A stretch of 64,000 nucleotides of DNA. Source: an uncultured Methylophaga sp. (GTDB taxonomy: Bacteria; Pseudomonadota; Gammaproteobacteria; Nitrosococcales; Methylophagaceae). How positions within the stretch are numbered: position 1 is the stretch's first letter; every line of letters begins with the position of its first letter. The stretch is taken from the NCBI RefSeq assembly GCF_947259025.1, contig NZ_CAMYKO010000005.1, positions 62,001 to 126,000 of the forward strand, written 5' to 3'. The position numbers and the translations under genes are program-made. Below, piece by piece: positions 26,466-36,713 of the stretch. The notes under the pieces were generated by a model that was given only the letters and a program-made list of their open reading frames with translations, did no database searches and had not been told where the DNA came from.

Positions 26466-28402
26466 GTGAGTTTGAGCTGGAAAGTCACGCCCCCAAAGGG
26501 CCGTTACAGGATCGCTGGAAGCAGCATAAATTCAACTCTCGGGTGGTCAGCCCGGCCAACCGCAAGAAATACACGGTTATCGTAGTCGGCACCGGACTCG
26601 CAGGCGCATCAGCAGCGGCGTCACTGGGTGAAATGGGATACCGGGTCAAAACCTTCTGTTTTCAGGACAGCCCGCGCCGTGCTCACAGTATTGCCGCTCA
26701 GGGTGGTATCAATGCTGCTAAAAATTACCAGAACGATGGCGACAGCGTCTGGCGCTTGTTTTACGACACCATCAAAGGCGGGGACTTTCGCGCCCGTGAA
26801 TCCAATGTATTCCGGCTGGCAGAACTGAGCACATCCATTATCGACCAGGCTGTTGCGCAGGGCGTACCCTTTGCCCGGGAGTACTCAGGCTACCTGGCCA
26901 ATCGCTCTTTTGGTGGCGCTCAGGTGTCACGAACCTTTTATGCCCGAGGTCAGACCGGCCAGCAGTTATTGCTCGGTGCCTATCAGGCAATGAGCCGACA
27001 GGTGGCGGAAGGCCATATTGAACACCGTTCGCGCTGTGAGATGCAGGAGCTGATCATGGATGGTGAACGGGCCATTGGCATTATCACCCGTGATCTCGTC
27101 ACAGGCGAGCTGGAAAGCCACCTGGCGGACTGTGTGGTGTTGTGCACTGGCGGTTATGGCAATGCTTTCTACCTGTCAACCAATGCCAAGGGCTGTAATA
27201 CCTCTGCGATCTGGCGCGCCCACAAAAAAGGCGCCTTATTCGCCAACCCCTGTTTCACCCAGATTCATCCGACCTGTATTCCACAGCATGGCGAGCTGCA
27301 GTCCAAGCTGACTCTGATGAGTGAGTCGTTGCGTAATGACGGCCGTGTATGGGCCCCGAAAAACAAGGCAGACTGTGATAAGAACCCGGAAGACATTCCG
27401 GAGCAGGACCGAGATTATTTTCTGGAGCGCATGTACCCTTCTTTCGGCAACCTGGTACCTCGGGACATTGCCTCACGAGCCGTCAAACTAATCTGTGATG
27501 AGGGCCGAGGTGTCGGCGCTGAAATCGACGGACAGAAGCTGGGTGTCTATCTGGACTTTGCTGATGCCATTAAAAACCAGGGGCTCGATGCCGTGCGCGA
27601 GAAATATGGCAATCTGTTTGAAATGTATCAGCGCATCACGGCGGAAAACCCATACCAGACCCCGATGCGGATTTATCCGGCCGTGCACTACACCATGGGC
27701 GGCTTATGGGTGGACTACAATCTGATGACCTCGGTTGATGGTCTGTTTGCCGGCGGCGAGGCTAACTTTTCTGATCATGGGGCTAATCGCCTGGGCGCCA
27801 GTGCTCTGATGCAAGGGCTGGCAGATGGCTATTTTATTTTGCCGACCACCGTTTCCGATTATCTGGCCCGGCACCAACCCATCAAGCCGGAACAACATCA
27901 GCAGCAAGTCACCACTGCGATGCAGGAGGCGCAATCACGCATTGATCAACTGATGAACGCGCCTGAACCGACAAAGACACCGGATGAGTTTCATCGCCAA
28001 TTGGGGCAGATCCTCTGGCATGCCTGTGGCATGGCCAGGGAAAAAAACAGCCTGCTGAAAGCGGTAGAGCAAATCAAGACTCTGCGCGATGAATTCTGGC
28101 AAAAGCTGAAAATCACTGGCACTGCAGCGCAATTAAACCAGACCCTGGAGCGGGCAGGTCGGGTGGCGGACTTTTTCGAACTGACCGAGTTGATGTGCCT
28201 GGATGCACTGGAACGTGAAGAGTCCTGTGGCTGTCATGCCCGTGAGGAGCACCTGACTGATGAGGGTGAGGCGCAGCGCAATGATATGGACTATTCCTTT
28301 GTCGCGGCATGGCAGTACAGCGGTGACGTCAGCAATCCCGTTCTGTTGCGCGAATACCTGCACTTTGATTTCGTTCGACCCAGCATAAGAAATTACCAAT
28401 GA
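26462..28402 (+). CDS. sdhA: Succinate dehydrogenase/fumarate reductase flavoprotein subunit (type B)
   Basis: 646 residues. It oxidises succinate with covalent FAD. The FAD motif [14 protein letters not shown] (about 42-55), the [15 protein letters not shown] segment with the flavin-linking histidine, [10 protein letters not shown] and [12 protein letters not shown] are present. The N-terminal [17 protein letters not shown] and later [12 protein letters not shown] regions match the type B (Bacteroidetes-like) branch. Start ATG 26462 overlaps the sdhC stop; the stop overlaps the sdhB ATG. Confidence 0.95.
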   Translation: MSEFELESHAPKGPLQDRWKQHKFNSRVVSPANRKKYTVIVVGTGLAGASAAASLGEMGYRVKTFCFQDSPRRAHSIAAQGGINAAKNYQNDGDSVWRLFYDTIKGGDFRARESNVFRLAELSTSIIDQAVAQGVPFAREYSGYLANRSFGGAQVSRTFYARGQTGQQLLLGAYQAMSRQVAEGHIEHRSRCEMQELIMDGERAIGIITRDLVTGELESHLADCVVLCTGGYGNAFYLSTNAKGCNTSAIWRAHKKGALFANPCFTQIHPTCIPQHGELQSKLTLMSESLRNDGRVWAPKNKADCDKNPEDIPEQDRDYFLERMYPSFGNLVPRDIASRAVKLICDEGRGVGAEIDGQKLGVYLDFADAIKNQGLDAVREKYGNLFEMYQRITAENPYQTPMRIYPAVHYTMGGLWVDYNLMTSVDGLFAGGEANFSDHGANRLGASALMQGLADGYFILPTTVSDYLARHQPIKPEQHQQQVTTAMQEAQSRIDQLMNAPEPTKTPDEFHRQLGQILWHACGMAREKNSLLKAVEQIKTLRDEFWQKLKITGTAAQLNQTLERAGRVADFFELTELMCLDALEREESCGCHAREEHLTDEGEAQRNDMDYSFVAAWQYSGDVSNPVLLREYLHFDFVRPSIRNYQ

Positions 28403-29127
28403 TATTCAAACTCAATATCTGGCGACAGGACAGCTCCGAAGCAGAGGGCTTTTTCGAGGCGCATCAAGTCGATGCCAGTGAGGATTCTTCTTTTCTGGAA
28501 ATGCTGGATGCGCTCAATGAGCAACTGATTGTTGAAGGTAAAGACCCGGTGGCCTTTGATTTTGATTGCCGGGAAGGGATCTGCGGCTCCTGCAACCTGG
28601 TGATTAACGGCACGCCGCACGGTAAACAGCGTGCCACCACCAGTTGTCAGCAATATATGCGCGATTACGTTGACGACAAGGAGCTATGGATCGAGCCCTG
28701 GCGGGCCACGGCTTTTCCTGTCATTAAAGACCTGATTGTCGACCGCACGGCGTTTGACCGTATTATTCAGTCCGGTGGTTATGTGCCTATCAGAACCGGT
28801 TCGGCTTGTGAAGCCAACACCTTGCCGGTTGAGAAAGAGGTCGCTGATGCTGCCTTTGATGCTGCAACCTGCATTGGTTGTGGTGCCTGTGTGGCCGTGT
28901 GTCCCAATGCCTCGGCTACTTTGTTTGTTGCCGCAAAAGTCTCGCATCTTTCGACTCTGCCTCAAGGGCAGATCGACAAAAAGCGGCCCGCCAGAATGTT
29001 GCAGGCGATGGAAAATGAGGGGTTTGGCAGTTGCAGTAACTACCGTGAATGCGAACGCGTCTGTCCCAAAGAAATCAAAGTTACCACCATCACCACCATG
29101 AACCGTTTGCTCTACCGGCAAAGCTAG
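28399..29127 (+). CDS. sdhB: Succinate dehydrogenase iron-sulfur subunit (type B)
   Basis: 242 residues. The [2Fe-2S] ligands lie in CREGICGSC, the [4Fe-4S] set in [12 protein letters not shown], and the last cluster set in [14 protein letters not shown]. It passes electrons from the flavoprotein to the haem and quinone in SdhC. Gene order C-A-B with two ATGA overlaps is typical of type B complexes. Confidence 0.95.
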   Translation: MIFKLNIWRQDSSEAEGFFEAHQVDASEDSSFLEMLDALNEQLIVEGKDPVAFDFDCREGICGSCNLVINGTPHGKQRATTSCQQYMRDYVDDKELWIEPWRATAFPVIKDLIVDRTAFDRIIQSGGYVPIRTGSACEANTLPVEKEVADAAFDAATCIGCGACVAVCPNASATLFVAAKVSHLSTLPQGQIDKKRPARMLQAMENEGFGSCSNYRECERVCPKEIKVTTITTMNRLLYRQS

Positions 29128-29175
29128 CGCTATAGTCTGAGTTTTGTGAAAAACTGAAGTACAAGGAGTTGGTGA

Positions 29176-29574
29176 ATGGAGTTTGCCCTGGCGGTTGCTG
29201 TGTTGCTGGTGCTGGTCGTAGCCTTGCTACTGATAAGGCGTCGTAAACAACAGCAACAACAAGCCGAAAAAACGCCGGCTAAACCCGTCAAACCCTACGC
29301 TGCGGTTAAAATCAGACCGATTAAACATCACGCCTGTGATGCGGCTTATGAAGCCTCATATAAAATCTTTCTGGTCAGGGAAGCACCGATTCTGCCGTTA
29401 AGGGACTGTAACCGGCCTGGTCAGTGCCGTTGCAGCTACGTGCATTACGATGATCGCCGTCATGGTCGCAGACGCTCAGCCAATATCCAGACCCATGACC
29501 TGCATATTGAAGGATACCCTACTGATCGCGAGCGTCGTCAGGGCAGGCGACGGGGCCGCCGAAAAACAGATTAG
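29176..29574 (+). CDS. Hypothetical membrane-anchored basic protein
   Basis: 132 residues with one N-terminal membrane helix (FALAVAVLLVLVVALLLI), a Lys/Gln/Pro linker, and a small domain with Cys at HHACDAAYE and at LRDCNRPGQCRCSYVHY. The tail is very rich in Arg (DDRRHGRRR, RERRQGRRRGRRK). AAGGAG precedes the ATG. It lies 48 bp after sdhB, so it may be a late gene of that operon. I do not recognise a function; the three clustered cysteines and DDRR motif might bind metal or nucleic acid. Confidence 0.6.
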   Translation: MEFALAVAVLLVLVVALLLIRRRKQQQQQAEKTPAKPVKPYAAVKIRPIKHHACDAAYEASYKIFLVREAPILPLRDCNRPGQCRCSYVHYDDRRHGRRRSANIQTHDLHIEGYPTDRERRQGRRRGRRKTD

Positions 29575-29695
29575 ACAATACCAACCCCTTCATTGGTCGC
29601 TATGGCAGACCACACAGCATCGCACTCCTGATAAGATGGTGATAAAGCGTTTTATGCTAAAAGTCACGGGCAGAGGCAAGGAACTGAATCAAAGC

Positions 29696-30208
29696 ATGAC
29701 TGACAAAACCGCTGACATTTCGACCGCCAGTCTCACCGTTGGTTGGCGTGAATGGCTGTCATTACCCGATCTGGGCATTAATGCGATTAAGGCCAAGGTA
29801 GATACCGGTGCCAGAACCTCGGCGATTCACGCGTTTGAGGTGGATCCGTTTGAAAAAGACGGTAAACCCTGGGTGCGTTTCGGCCTGCATCCCAATCAGA
29901 ATGACAGCGAGCATGTCATTTGGTGTGAGGCCGAGGTCATTGATGAGCGCAATGTTACCGACTCGGGTGGTCATACCGAAAAGCGCTTTGTGATTCAGAC
30001 CCACTTGCAACTGGCAGACAAAATCTGGCCGGTGGAGGTGACACTAACTAACCGCGACAATATGCTGTTTCGCATGTTGTTGGGCAGAACAGCCATGAAG
30101 GCTGGCAATATCCACGTTAATCCGGCTAACTCGTTTCTGGCCGGTCCCCGGCCACAGGAACCGGAAGCGCAGTTGCAAGAAGATATCCTTGATGGAGAAA
30201 GTGAATGA
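29696..30208 (+). CDS. RimB-like retropepsin-fold ATP-dependent zinc protease family protein
   Basis: 170 residues of the pfam05618 family. The start of the core is [14 protein letters not shown] (the DTGA aspartyl-protease-like motif) and the end [13 protein letters not shown]. RimB of Pseudomonas belongs here and is thought to act with RimK on ribosomal protein S6. The ATG at 29696 is chosen because the upstream open frame overlaps the preceding gene and lacks homology. The stop overlaps the rimK ATG in ATGA, so the two are translationally coupled. Confidence 0.8.
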   Translation: MTDKTADISTASLTVGWREWLSLPDLGINAIKAKVDTGARTSAIHAFEVDPFEKDGKPWVRFGLHPNQNDSEHVIWCEAEVIDERNVTDSGGHTEKRFVIQTHLQLADKIWPVEVTLTNRDNMLFRMLLGRTAMKAGNIHVNPANSFLAGPRPQEPEAQLQEDILDGESE

Positions 30209-31110
30209 AAATAGCCATCCTGTCGCGTAATGCCAAGCTCTACTCGACCCGCAGACTGATTGAAGCCGCCGAAGCCCGTGGGCATGAAGTGCACGTGCTG
30301 GATGTGTTGCGCTGTTATATGAATATCACCTCACTCAAGCCCGAAGTGCATTACAAGGGCCAGGTGTTAACTGGTTATGACGCGGTGATTCCCCGTATCG
30401 GTGCTTCGGTAACATTCTACGGCACCGCTGTGCTGCGACAGTTTGAGATGATGAGTGTGTATCCACTCAACGAATCGGTGGGCATCAGTCGTTCACGCGA
30501 TAAGTTACGTGCATTACAGCTATTGTCACGCAAGGGTATCGGCTTGCCGGTCACTGGCTTTGCTCATCGGCCGGATGATGTCGATGATTTGATCAAAATG
30601 GTTGGTGGGGCACCGCTGGTGATTAAACTGCTGGAAGGCACGCAGGGCATCGGTGTGGTGCTGGCCGAGACCGAGAAAGCTGCCGAGAGCGTTATCGAGG
30701 CATTTTTGGGCATGAATGCCAACATCCTGGTACAGGAATTTATCAAGGAAGCCGGTGGTGCCGATATCCGCTGCTTTGTAGTCGGTGACAAGGTGGTGGC
30801 GGCAATGAAACGTCAGGGTAAAGAGGGCGAGTTCCGCTCCAACCTGCACCGTGGCGGCAGTGCTAACCTGATTCGTATTACACCGGAAGAGCGCGCTGCG
30901 GCAGTGCGCGCCGCCAAAACCATGGGCCTCAATGTCTGCGGCGTCGATTTGCTGCGTTCCAACCACGGGCCCGTAGTGATGGAAGTGAATTCCTCTCCTG
31001 GTCTGGAAGGCATTGAAAAAGCCACCGGTAAGGATGTGGCCAGTATGATCATCAGTTTCATCGAAAAAAACGCCAAGCTGGGTAAAACCCAGACCCGCGG
31101 CAGAGGTTAG
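30205..31110 (+). CDS. rimK: RimK-family alpha-L-glutamate ligase
   Basis: 301 residues, ATP-grasp fold. It adds glutamates to the C-terminus of ribosomal protein S6 in other bacteria. The N-terminal [18 protein letters not shown], the ATP-binding [17 protein letters not shown], the [16 protein letters not shown] strand and the metal-binding [16 protein letters not shown] are all canonical. It sits between the rimB-like gene and an M14 peptidase gene. RimA is not present here. Confidence 0.92.
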   Translation: MKIAILSRNAKLYSTRRLIEAAEARGHEVHVLDVLRCYMNITSLKPEVHYKGQVLTGYDAVIPRIGASVTFYGTAVLRQFEMMSVYPLNESVGISRSRDKLRALQLLSRKGIGLPVTGFAHRPDDVDDLIKMVGGAPLVIKLLEGTQGIGVVLAETEKAAESVIEAFLGMNANILVQEFIKEAGGADIRCFVVGDKVVAAMKRQGKEGEFRSNLHRGGSANLIRITPEERAAAVRAAKTMGLNVCGVDLLRSNHGPVVMEVNSSPGLEGIEKATGKDVASMIISFIEKNAKLGKTQTRGRG

Positions 31111-31121
31111 GCATCAAGCTC

Positions 31122-32174
31122 ATGGCTGAATCGCTGACGATTGCCGGGCAGGAAATCAAACCCGGCGAAAATCGTATTATTGAGGTGCCGCTGCCCGATC
31201 TTTATATGCACACCTCTTTAACGATGCCGGTACAGGTGATCAATGGCCGTCGTAAAGGGCCGGTATTATTTGTCTCTGGCGCCGTTCACGGTGATGAAAT
31301 TAATGGCGTTGAAGTCATTCGCCGCCTGCTGAAAAGCAAAGGGCTGAAAGGTCTGCGCGGCACTCTGATTACCATTCCCGTAGTGAATGTCTATGGCTTT
31401 CTTAACCAGTCACGCTATTTGCCCGATCGTCGTGATCTGAACCGCTGCTTTCCGGGCTCCGAGCAGGGCTCGCTGGCTGCGAGACTGGCACACAGTTTTA
31501 TGACCGAAGTGGTCAGCCAATGCACCCACGGTATCGATCTACATACTGCCGCGATTCACCGCGATAACCTGCCGCAGATACGGGCTGATTTGAGCAGCCC
31601 CGGGGTCGAAGAGATGGCCCGGGCCTTCGATGCGCCGGTGATTGTGAATTCGGGGCTGATTGAGGGATCTCTGCGGCATGCAGCACAACAGGCCAATGTG
31701 CCGATCATCGTGTTTGAAGCCGGTGAGGCGCTGCGCTTTAATGAGTTGGCGATACGTGCCGGTCTCAAGGGTATTCTGGCAGTGATGCGTGAGATTGGCA
31801 TGCTGGCCGCCAAGCGCCAGCGTGTGAAAAAACGCGATCCTTTTGTTGCCCGCTCTACGGCATGGGTCAGGGCACCGCAAAGTGGCATTTTCCGGACCCT
31901 GGTGCCGATGGGTGCCAGTGTCAATAAAGGCGATCTGCTGGGAATGGTGTCGGCACCCTATGATAAAGATAATGCCGAGTCAGAAGTGTTTGCCAGCACG
32001 GCCGGTATTGTTATTGGCAGAACCAATATCCCGCTGGTCAATGAAGGGGAAGCGCTGTTTCATATCGCCCGCTTTAACAAACTGGAAGAAGTCGCTACCA
32101 GTGTCGAAGCCTATCACTCGGATCTGGACCCGGCTACAGATACTTCAATGCCGGAAGAACAGCCCATTATTTGA
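31122..32174 (+). CDS. Succinylglutamate desuccinylase/aspartoacylase-family (M14) zinc hydrolase
   Basis: 350 residues. GAVHGDEINGVEVIRRL gives the first zinc His and Glu, and GIDLHTAAIHR gives the third ligand His; the end (ESEVFASTAGIVIGRT, NEGEALFHIA) is a biotin-carrier-like beta domain typical of the family. It is 11 nt after rimK and conserved alongside it in many Gammaproteobacteria. It may remove or process acyl/glutamate groups, but its substrate is unknown and astE should not be assigned. Confidence 0.8.
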   Translation: MAESLTIAGQEIKPGENRIIEVPLPDLYMHTSLTMPVQVINGRRKGPVLFVSGAVHGDEINGVEVIRRLLKSKGLKGLRGTLITIPVVNVYGFLNQSRYLPDRRDLNRCFPGSEQGSLAARLAHSFMTEVVSQCTHGIDLHTAAIHRDNLPQIRADLSSPGVEEMARAFDAPVIVNSGLIEGSLRHAAQQANVPIIVFEAGEALRFNELAIRAGLKGILAVMREIGMLAAKRQRVKKRDPFVARSTAWVRAPQSGIFRTLVPMGASVNKGDLLGMVSAPYDKDNAESEVFASTAGIVIGRTNIPLVNEGEALFHIARFNKLEEVATSVEAYHSDLDPATDTSMPEEQPII

Positions 32175-32189
32175 TTGTTTTGCAGACAC

Positions 32190-32221
32190 AAAAAAACCTC
32201 ATGGGAAAACCCATGAGGCCG
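32190..32221 (-). terminator. Rho-independent terminator, mainly for the leftward kinase operon
   Basis: CCTCATGGG-AAAA-CCCATGAGG (32197-32218) with a run of A before it on the + strand, which is a T tract for leftward transcription from the histidine kinase. It may also slow the rightward rimK transcript. Confidence 0.75.
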
Positions 32222-32328
32222 TAAAGGGAAAACATAAAACTTGTTATCCTTGTCGCGAAGCAACGTCCCACCAAATTTTATGCTGACGCCAGCTTACGTC
32301 AGCCCCCGGTGAGCTGTTACCCCTTTTT

Positions 32329-33738
32329 TTAGGGGGTAGCCGGAAAGGTCAGAATCAAGCGACAACCGCCACTGCTGATTTTTTCGATATTCAGGCTGCC
32401 ACCCAGCTTTTCAGCCCGTGATTTCATATTGCGTATGCCGAGGCCACGGCTCATCGCTTCAGTATCAGGGTGGAACTCACCGTTATCCTCAATTTCAATA
32501 AGAAAGTCCTCTTGCTGTTGCCCGGCGCGGAAGCGAATTTCGCCAGCGCCCGAATGCTTGAGGATGTTGGTAAAAGCTTCCTGCAGGATTCTGAGTAAAT
32601 GCAGGCCGGTCTGTGGTTTGATCGACAAGGAATCGGCCTCCGGGGCAACCAGCCAGTCCAGTTCAATATCAAGCGGTTCCAGCCTGCGGCTGGTACGATA
32701 TTTAAAGTCAGCGAGCAGAGAAGCCAGCACATTATTCTGCATGCTGAGCGAGTGGATGATCAGCCGCAGATCATTAAGACTCTCGGTCAGCATGGCGTGA
32801 ATGTTTTCTTTCACAGCCGAGTCCTGTTCACGTTCCAGCATCGCCAGAGAGGCGACCAGCTGACCGCCGATACCATCATGCATGTCACGCATGATCCGTT
32901 CACGTTCTTCCAGAATGGCTTTGCTGCGCTCCAGGTCAATGGTTTCCTGGCGCTGCTGAGCCAAAGCCTGATTTTTCTCGGACAGCTGTTCTACACTCTC
33001 ATTCAGGGAAGCGGTGGCGGCGTTGATTTTCTGTTGCAGTTCAGCATCGTTTTGCTCCAGCGAGGCAATCACATCGTTAAATGTCCGCTGGAAATTGCGC
33101 AGTTCGCCACTGCCGTTTTCTTCGACGCGGGCGGTGAAATCTTTTTGTTCCAGTCTTTCTGCCGTAGTCATCAGCGAACTGATGGCCTCATTCAGACGTC
33201 GGCTGAACAGATATACCAATAACAGGCCCAGTGCCAGTGCCACCAGGGCAATGCTCAGCACCTTGATATAAGCGCTGAAGCGTTGTGCCTCAGCGCTATT
33301 GTCAGTAAAGCCGATATCAACGCTGCCCAGTGGTGCCCTCACTGCTGCCGGGGCGGAAAAGTCGTCCAGATCCGGGGCTTGGGAAAAGACCGGACTACTG
33401 AACTCGCGAAGTCTCCCCTTGTCATTGCCGTTGTTCTCGGTCAGTAATAATTGTCCCGACACGTCAACGAAGCGAATGTAATTAAGATCATGCGTTTTGA
33501 TCAGCAGGTCGGCCACCTCCTGCAAGGCATCAACATCACCGGTATAAAGCGGAAACTCGGCCATCACTGCCGCCTGATCGGTGATGCTGTCACCACGTTT
33601 GATGACTTCGCTTTCAATACTGTCCAGCACATCAAACAGGATAAACAACGAGACCACCGCGATAGTCAGTAGCAGCGGCAGAATCGTGATCAGCAGTAAC
33701 TGTGTTTTCAGCTTAGTCGCGAACATTGTTTTGCTCAC
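32329..33738 (-). CDS. NarX-like HAMP sensor histidine kinase
   Basis: 469 residues. Membrane helices at about 13-36 and 158-178 flank a 120-residue periplasmic sensor domain. HAMP follows (about 180-232), then a coiled coil. The HisKA_3 dimerisation segment has the phospho-acceptor His287 in RDMHDGIGGQL, and an HATPase domain follows (LHLLRILQEAFTNILKHS, IEDNG, GLGIRNMKSRAEKLGG). It overlaps the substrate-binding protein gene by 26 nt. Its partner is almost surely the LuxR-type regulator at 36714-37361. Confidence 0.88.
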   Translation of the reverse strand: MSKTMFATKLKTQLLLITILPLLLTIAVVSLFILFDVLDSIESEVIKRGDSITDQAAVMAEFPLYTGDVDALQEVADLLIKTHDLNYIRFVDVSGQLLLTENNGNDKGRLREFSSPVFSQAPDLDDFSAPAAVRAPLGSVDIGFTDNSAEAQRFSAYIKVLSIALVALALGLLLVYLFSRRLNEAISSLMTTAERLEQKDFTARVEENGSGELRNFQRTFNDVIASLEQNDAELQQKINAATASLNESVEQLSEKNQALAQQRQETIDLERSKAILEERERIMRDMHDGIGGQLVASLAMLEREQDSAVKENIHAMLTESLNDLRLIIHSLSMQNNVLASLLADFKYRTSRRLEPLDIELDWLVAPEADSLSIKPQTGLHLLRILQEAFTNILKHSGAGEIRFRAGQQQEDFLIEIEDNGEFHPDTEAMSRGLGIRNMKSRAEKLGGSLNIEKISSGGCRLILTFPATP

Positions 33739-34612
33739 CTGCGGTCATGGATTCGGGAAGAGGAATGTTCAGAGCACGCGCAATATTCTTGTTGTAATCA
33801 ATGCTTAAGCGCGGGTAAAGGATCCCTTCCTGGGTGAGTCTTCCCTGATTGTTTTGCCAGCCGATAATCTGCTGCGCGGTGGTGTGTGCGATATCTCTGA
33901 GGCTGGCATAGACGGATACCAGCGCACCGGCTTTAAGAAAGCTTTGTGAATAGCCGACCACCGGCACGTTGTATTTATAGCTCTGGTACAGCATCCACTT
34001 GGCGGTTTCCCCCGACCAGATGCGTGAATCACGTAGCGCGATTAATGCTCCGGCATTAAACAACGCCTGATCGATAATCTTGGCGGGTTCGGCTTCTGCC
34101 TCAATAACCAATACTTCCAGCTCTACACTGTCGGGAATAGTGAGCTGATCTATCTGTAAGCGCATTGACTGGTTTTCTTCAGAAACCGCGATCACCAGTT
34201 TATTGTGATAGCGCCCCTCAACAATATCGACAGCAGAGTCGAGCAGAGTCTGCAGAGGCTGATCCAGCATCACCGAAGCCCAGTGTTTTGCCTGTGGTTC
34301 GGGCAAGGCCATGTGATTGATATAACTGTAGAGTTGGCTGTGCTCGGAGTAGCTTTGGCTGACATAGCGGGTCGCGGCTTCACCCACGGTCACAAGCAGA
34401 TCATCCGCGGCGGGTTGGAAGGACTGGAATGGCTTTAACAGCCTGACTGTAACAGGCGGGGGGGCATCTTGTTGTTCTAATTCAGCCTTAATATCGCTGG
34501 CAGCCTGCAGGTGGGAGTCGCTGTCGGCAGACAGAACGATATGCACTGAGCCCGCATGAACCGGGCTCAGTACAGTGAGTAGCAGAAAAAAGACTGCCAG
34601 TAATCGTGTCAC
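33713..34612 (-). CDS. Periplasmic ABC substrate-binding-like protein linked to a kinase
   Basis: 299 residues, signal peptide ending near PVHA-GSV, then a type I periplasmic binding fold with the ABC_sub_bind (TrpX-like, pfam04392) look: LVIAVSEENQ, LIALRDSRIWSGETAKWMLYQSYKYNVPVVGYSQSFLKAGALVSVYASLRDIAHTT. No ABC permease or ATPase is near. It follows the TonB receptor stop at once and overlaps the kinase gene, so it may be a ligand-reporting partner of the kinase rather than a transporter part. Ligand unknown. Confidence 0.75.
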   Translation of the reverse strand: MTRLLAVFFLLLTVLSPVHAGSVHIVLSADSDSHLQAASDIKAELEQQDAPPPVTVRLLKPFQSFQPAADDLLVTVGEAATRYVSQSYSEHSQLYSYINHMALPEPQAKHWASVMLDQPLQTLLDSAVDIVEGRYHNKLVIAVSEENQSMRLQIDQLTIPDSVELEVLVIEAEAEPAKIIDQALFNAGALIALRDSRIWSGETAKWMLYQSYKYNVPVVGYSQSFLKAGALVSVYASLRDIAHTTAQQIIGWQNNQGRLTQEGILYPRLSIDYNKNIARALNIPLPESMTAGEQNNVRD

Positions 34613-36703
34613 TTAGAAGTTGAGGTAAGTAACACTGAAGTAATAGCGAGGTTGGAATTCAAGCAGGTAATTATCGTCATCATCCTGTTGAAACTCGCTG
34701 TATTTCTCATTGCCAATATTTTGCCCTCCTAGCTTAAATACCAGTTCCTGTTTACCTGCCAGCGGCACGCGTTTAATGATGGAGGCATCCACCCTTGTGT
34801 AGGAGTCCACCTTGTCGCCCCGGTCGAACCATTGCATGGTGCCGACATGATAAAGGCCGACATTGAACTGCCAGTTATCCACTGTTTTGGCAGCGAGGAT
34901 ACCGTAACTTTTCCTGGGTGCACCACTGTGCAACGAGACAATATCAGTGGCTGGATTCGGCGGTGGCTCGTTGATTTCTTTGATATAAGTGCCAGTTTCA
35001 TGACCCCGATTGAAATGAAAACGAATGAAACTGTCTTTCTGTGGCCGGTAGAGAATTGAGCCTTCAACACCATACATCTGTGACTGGGTGACATTGCCAA
35101 GACGTGTTAAATCACCACTGAGATCCCCGACGCCGGGGTCTTCGTCATTGTAGAAATCAATGATGTTGTCATATTCTTCTTTATAAGCACGGATTTCCCA
35201 GCTCAGCGGGAAGTTTTGCATGCGGCCCACATAACCGATATCCAGGGCTTTAACCCGCTCAGCTTCAATACCGTTATCGCCCAGATAGACCGCATCCAGT
35301 GGCACGCCGGTTTCTGAATAGATGGTCAGGTCAAAATTTTCTTCCAGCAATGAGGGGATGCGGTAAGCCTTGGAATAACCAATACGGATCGACTGTGTCT
35401 CCTTGATATGCCAGGTCAGGCTGAGTCTGGGCGAGAAGTGGGGTTCGTCAGTGCGATTGATTTCGTAAAAGCCACCGGCATTCGCGGTGAACTTATCACC
35501 CAGTGGCACCTGGACATTACCGAAGGCTCGAAAGCTGGTATTGGAGACCGAGTCTTTGTCCGGGAAGAAAGATTCACTTTCCATCGTGTCATAGCGGCCG
35601 CCGAAGCCGACCACGTATTGCAGGCCACTATCCAGAATTTCGCTGTACTGCAGTTCCAGATCACTGCGGTGGCTTTTATAAGTGCGCTCACCGGCTTCGA
35701 CTCTTTGAAAAGGGCTGCCGACATTTTCGACATTATTGTTGTAGAACTCTATTTCCGCTACTGAAGATTCGAGTACCTGCCACAGCGGGAATGACCCGGT
35801 CATATCATCTTCTTCGCGGAAGTTATGATAAAAATTTAACTTGATTTCCTGACTGTCACTGATCAGGTGATCCCAGCGAAAATGGGCTGAGATGGCATCG
35901 GTATCGCGGCTGCGATCATAGAAACTGGTGGGGTTACCCGGATCAATCGGTGTCATGCCAGCTTCACCGGAAGTGGCGCTGAAATGCGTAAAAAAGTTGT
36001 TGCTGGCATTGTGACGATAGCGGCCGGTCAGCGCGACATCATGAAAATCGCGGCTGTCCAGGTAATTATCGTAACCATCATGATCACGGGTAGCGGCACT
36101 GAGGCGGTAATTGAGCTTCTTATATTCACCGCTGTGACGCAGCAACAAGCGGCGTTCACCTTCATTGCCGTAACGAGCACCGAGTTCCCATTCATTATCG
36201 AGCTCAGGCGCTTTGGTAATCACATTAATGGCACCGGCGAAGGAGTTGGCACCATAAGCGGAGGCTGCCGGTCCCCTGACGACTTCGATGCGCTCAATAT
36301 CTTCGATCTGGATCCCCAGCGTGTTCCAGTCAATCGCCGAAATGGCGTTGGTATAAGTCGAGCGACCATCAATCAATAGCTGCATACGGTTGGGATATTC
36401 CCAGCCGTCACCGTGATTGATGACGGCATGCGTACCGCCATCAGCATGCGCCACCTGAAAGCCAGGAACCAGGCGAAAAATGTCGGCAACATCGACAAAT
36501 CCGCTTGCACGGATCATAGCGCTGTCGATGACCGTCACCGCCGAGGGCGATGACAGCACGGACTGGGTCAGTCGGCTGGCGCTGGTAATCACGGGCAACT
36601 CACTAAAAAAATCTTCCTCGAACTCGTCCGACAGGACGTACTGGGGTGTAACTCCGAGCATGATGGACAACAGCAGGGGGCGACTTGTTATTCTCATTGT
36701 CAT
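34613..36703 (-). CDS. TonB-dependent outer-membrane receptor
   Basis: 696 residues with a signal peptide (to about residue 25), a plug domain (SAVTVIDSAMIRASGF, IERIEVVRGPAASAYGANSFAGAINVITK) and a 22-strand barrel ending in the aromatic YFSVTYLNF. Receptor class is not clear; there are no haem or cobalamin-specific signs I can defend. It lies 10 nt after the response regulator and directly before the binding-protein gene (adjacent stop and start), so all four are one operon. Confidence 0.88.
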   Translation of the reverse strand: MTMRITSRPLLLSIMLGVTPQYVLSDEFEEDFFSELPVITSASRLTQSVLSSPSAVTVIDSAMIRASGFVDVADIFRLVPGFQVAHADGGTHAVINHGDGWEYPNRMQLLIDGRSTYTNAISAIDWNTLGIQIEDIERIEVVRGPAASAYGANSFAGAINVITKAPELDNEWELGARYGNEGERRLLLRHSGEYKKLNYRLSAATRDHDGYDNYLDSRDFHDVALTGRYRHNASNNFFTHFSATSGEAGMTPIDPGNPTSFYDRSRDTDAISAHFRWDHLISDSQEIKLNFYHNFREEDDMTGSFPLWQVLESSVAEIEFYNNNVENVGSPFQRVEAGERTYKSHRSDLELQYSEILDSGLQYVVGFGGRYDTMESESFFPDKDSVSNTSFRAFGNVQVPLGDKFTANAGGFYEINRTDEPHFSPRLSLTWHIKETQSIRIGYSKAYRIPSLLEENFDLTIYSETGVPLDAVYLGDNGIEAERVKALDIGYVGRMQNFPLSWEIRAYKEEYDNIIDFYNDEDPGVGDLSGDLTRLGNVTQSQMYGVEGSILYRPQKDSFIRFHFNRGHETGTYIKEINEPPPNPATDIVSLHSGAPRKSYGILAAKTVDNWQFNVGLYHVGTMQWFDRGDKVDSYTRVDASIIKRVPLAGKQELVFKLGGQNIGNEKYSEFQQDDDDNYLLEFQPRYYFSVTYLNF

Positions 36704-36713
36704 CTACCTTGTT

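Noticed and set aside
33713-34612. ABC importer for the TonB receptor ligand
   Set aside because: No permease or ATPase gene lies in the operon or beside it.
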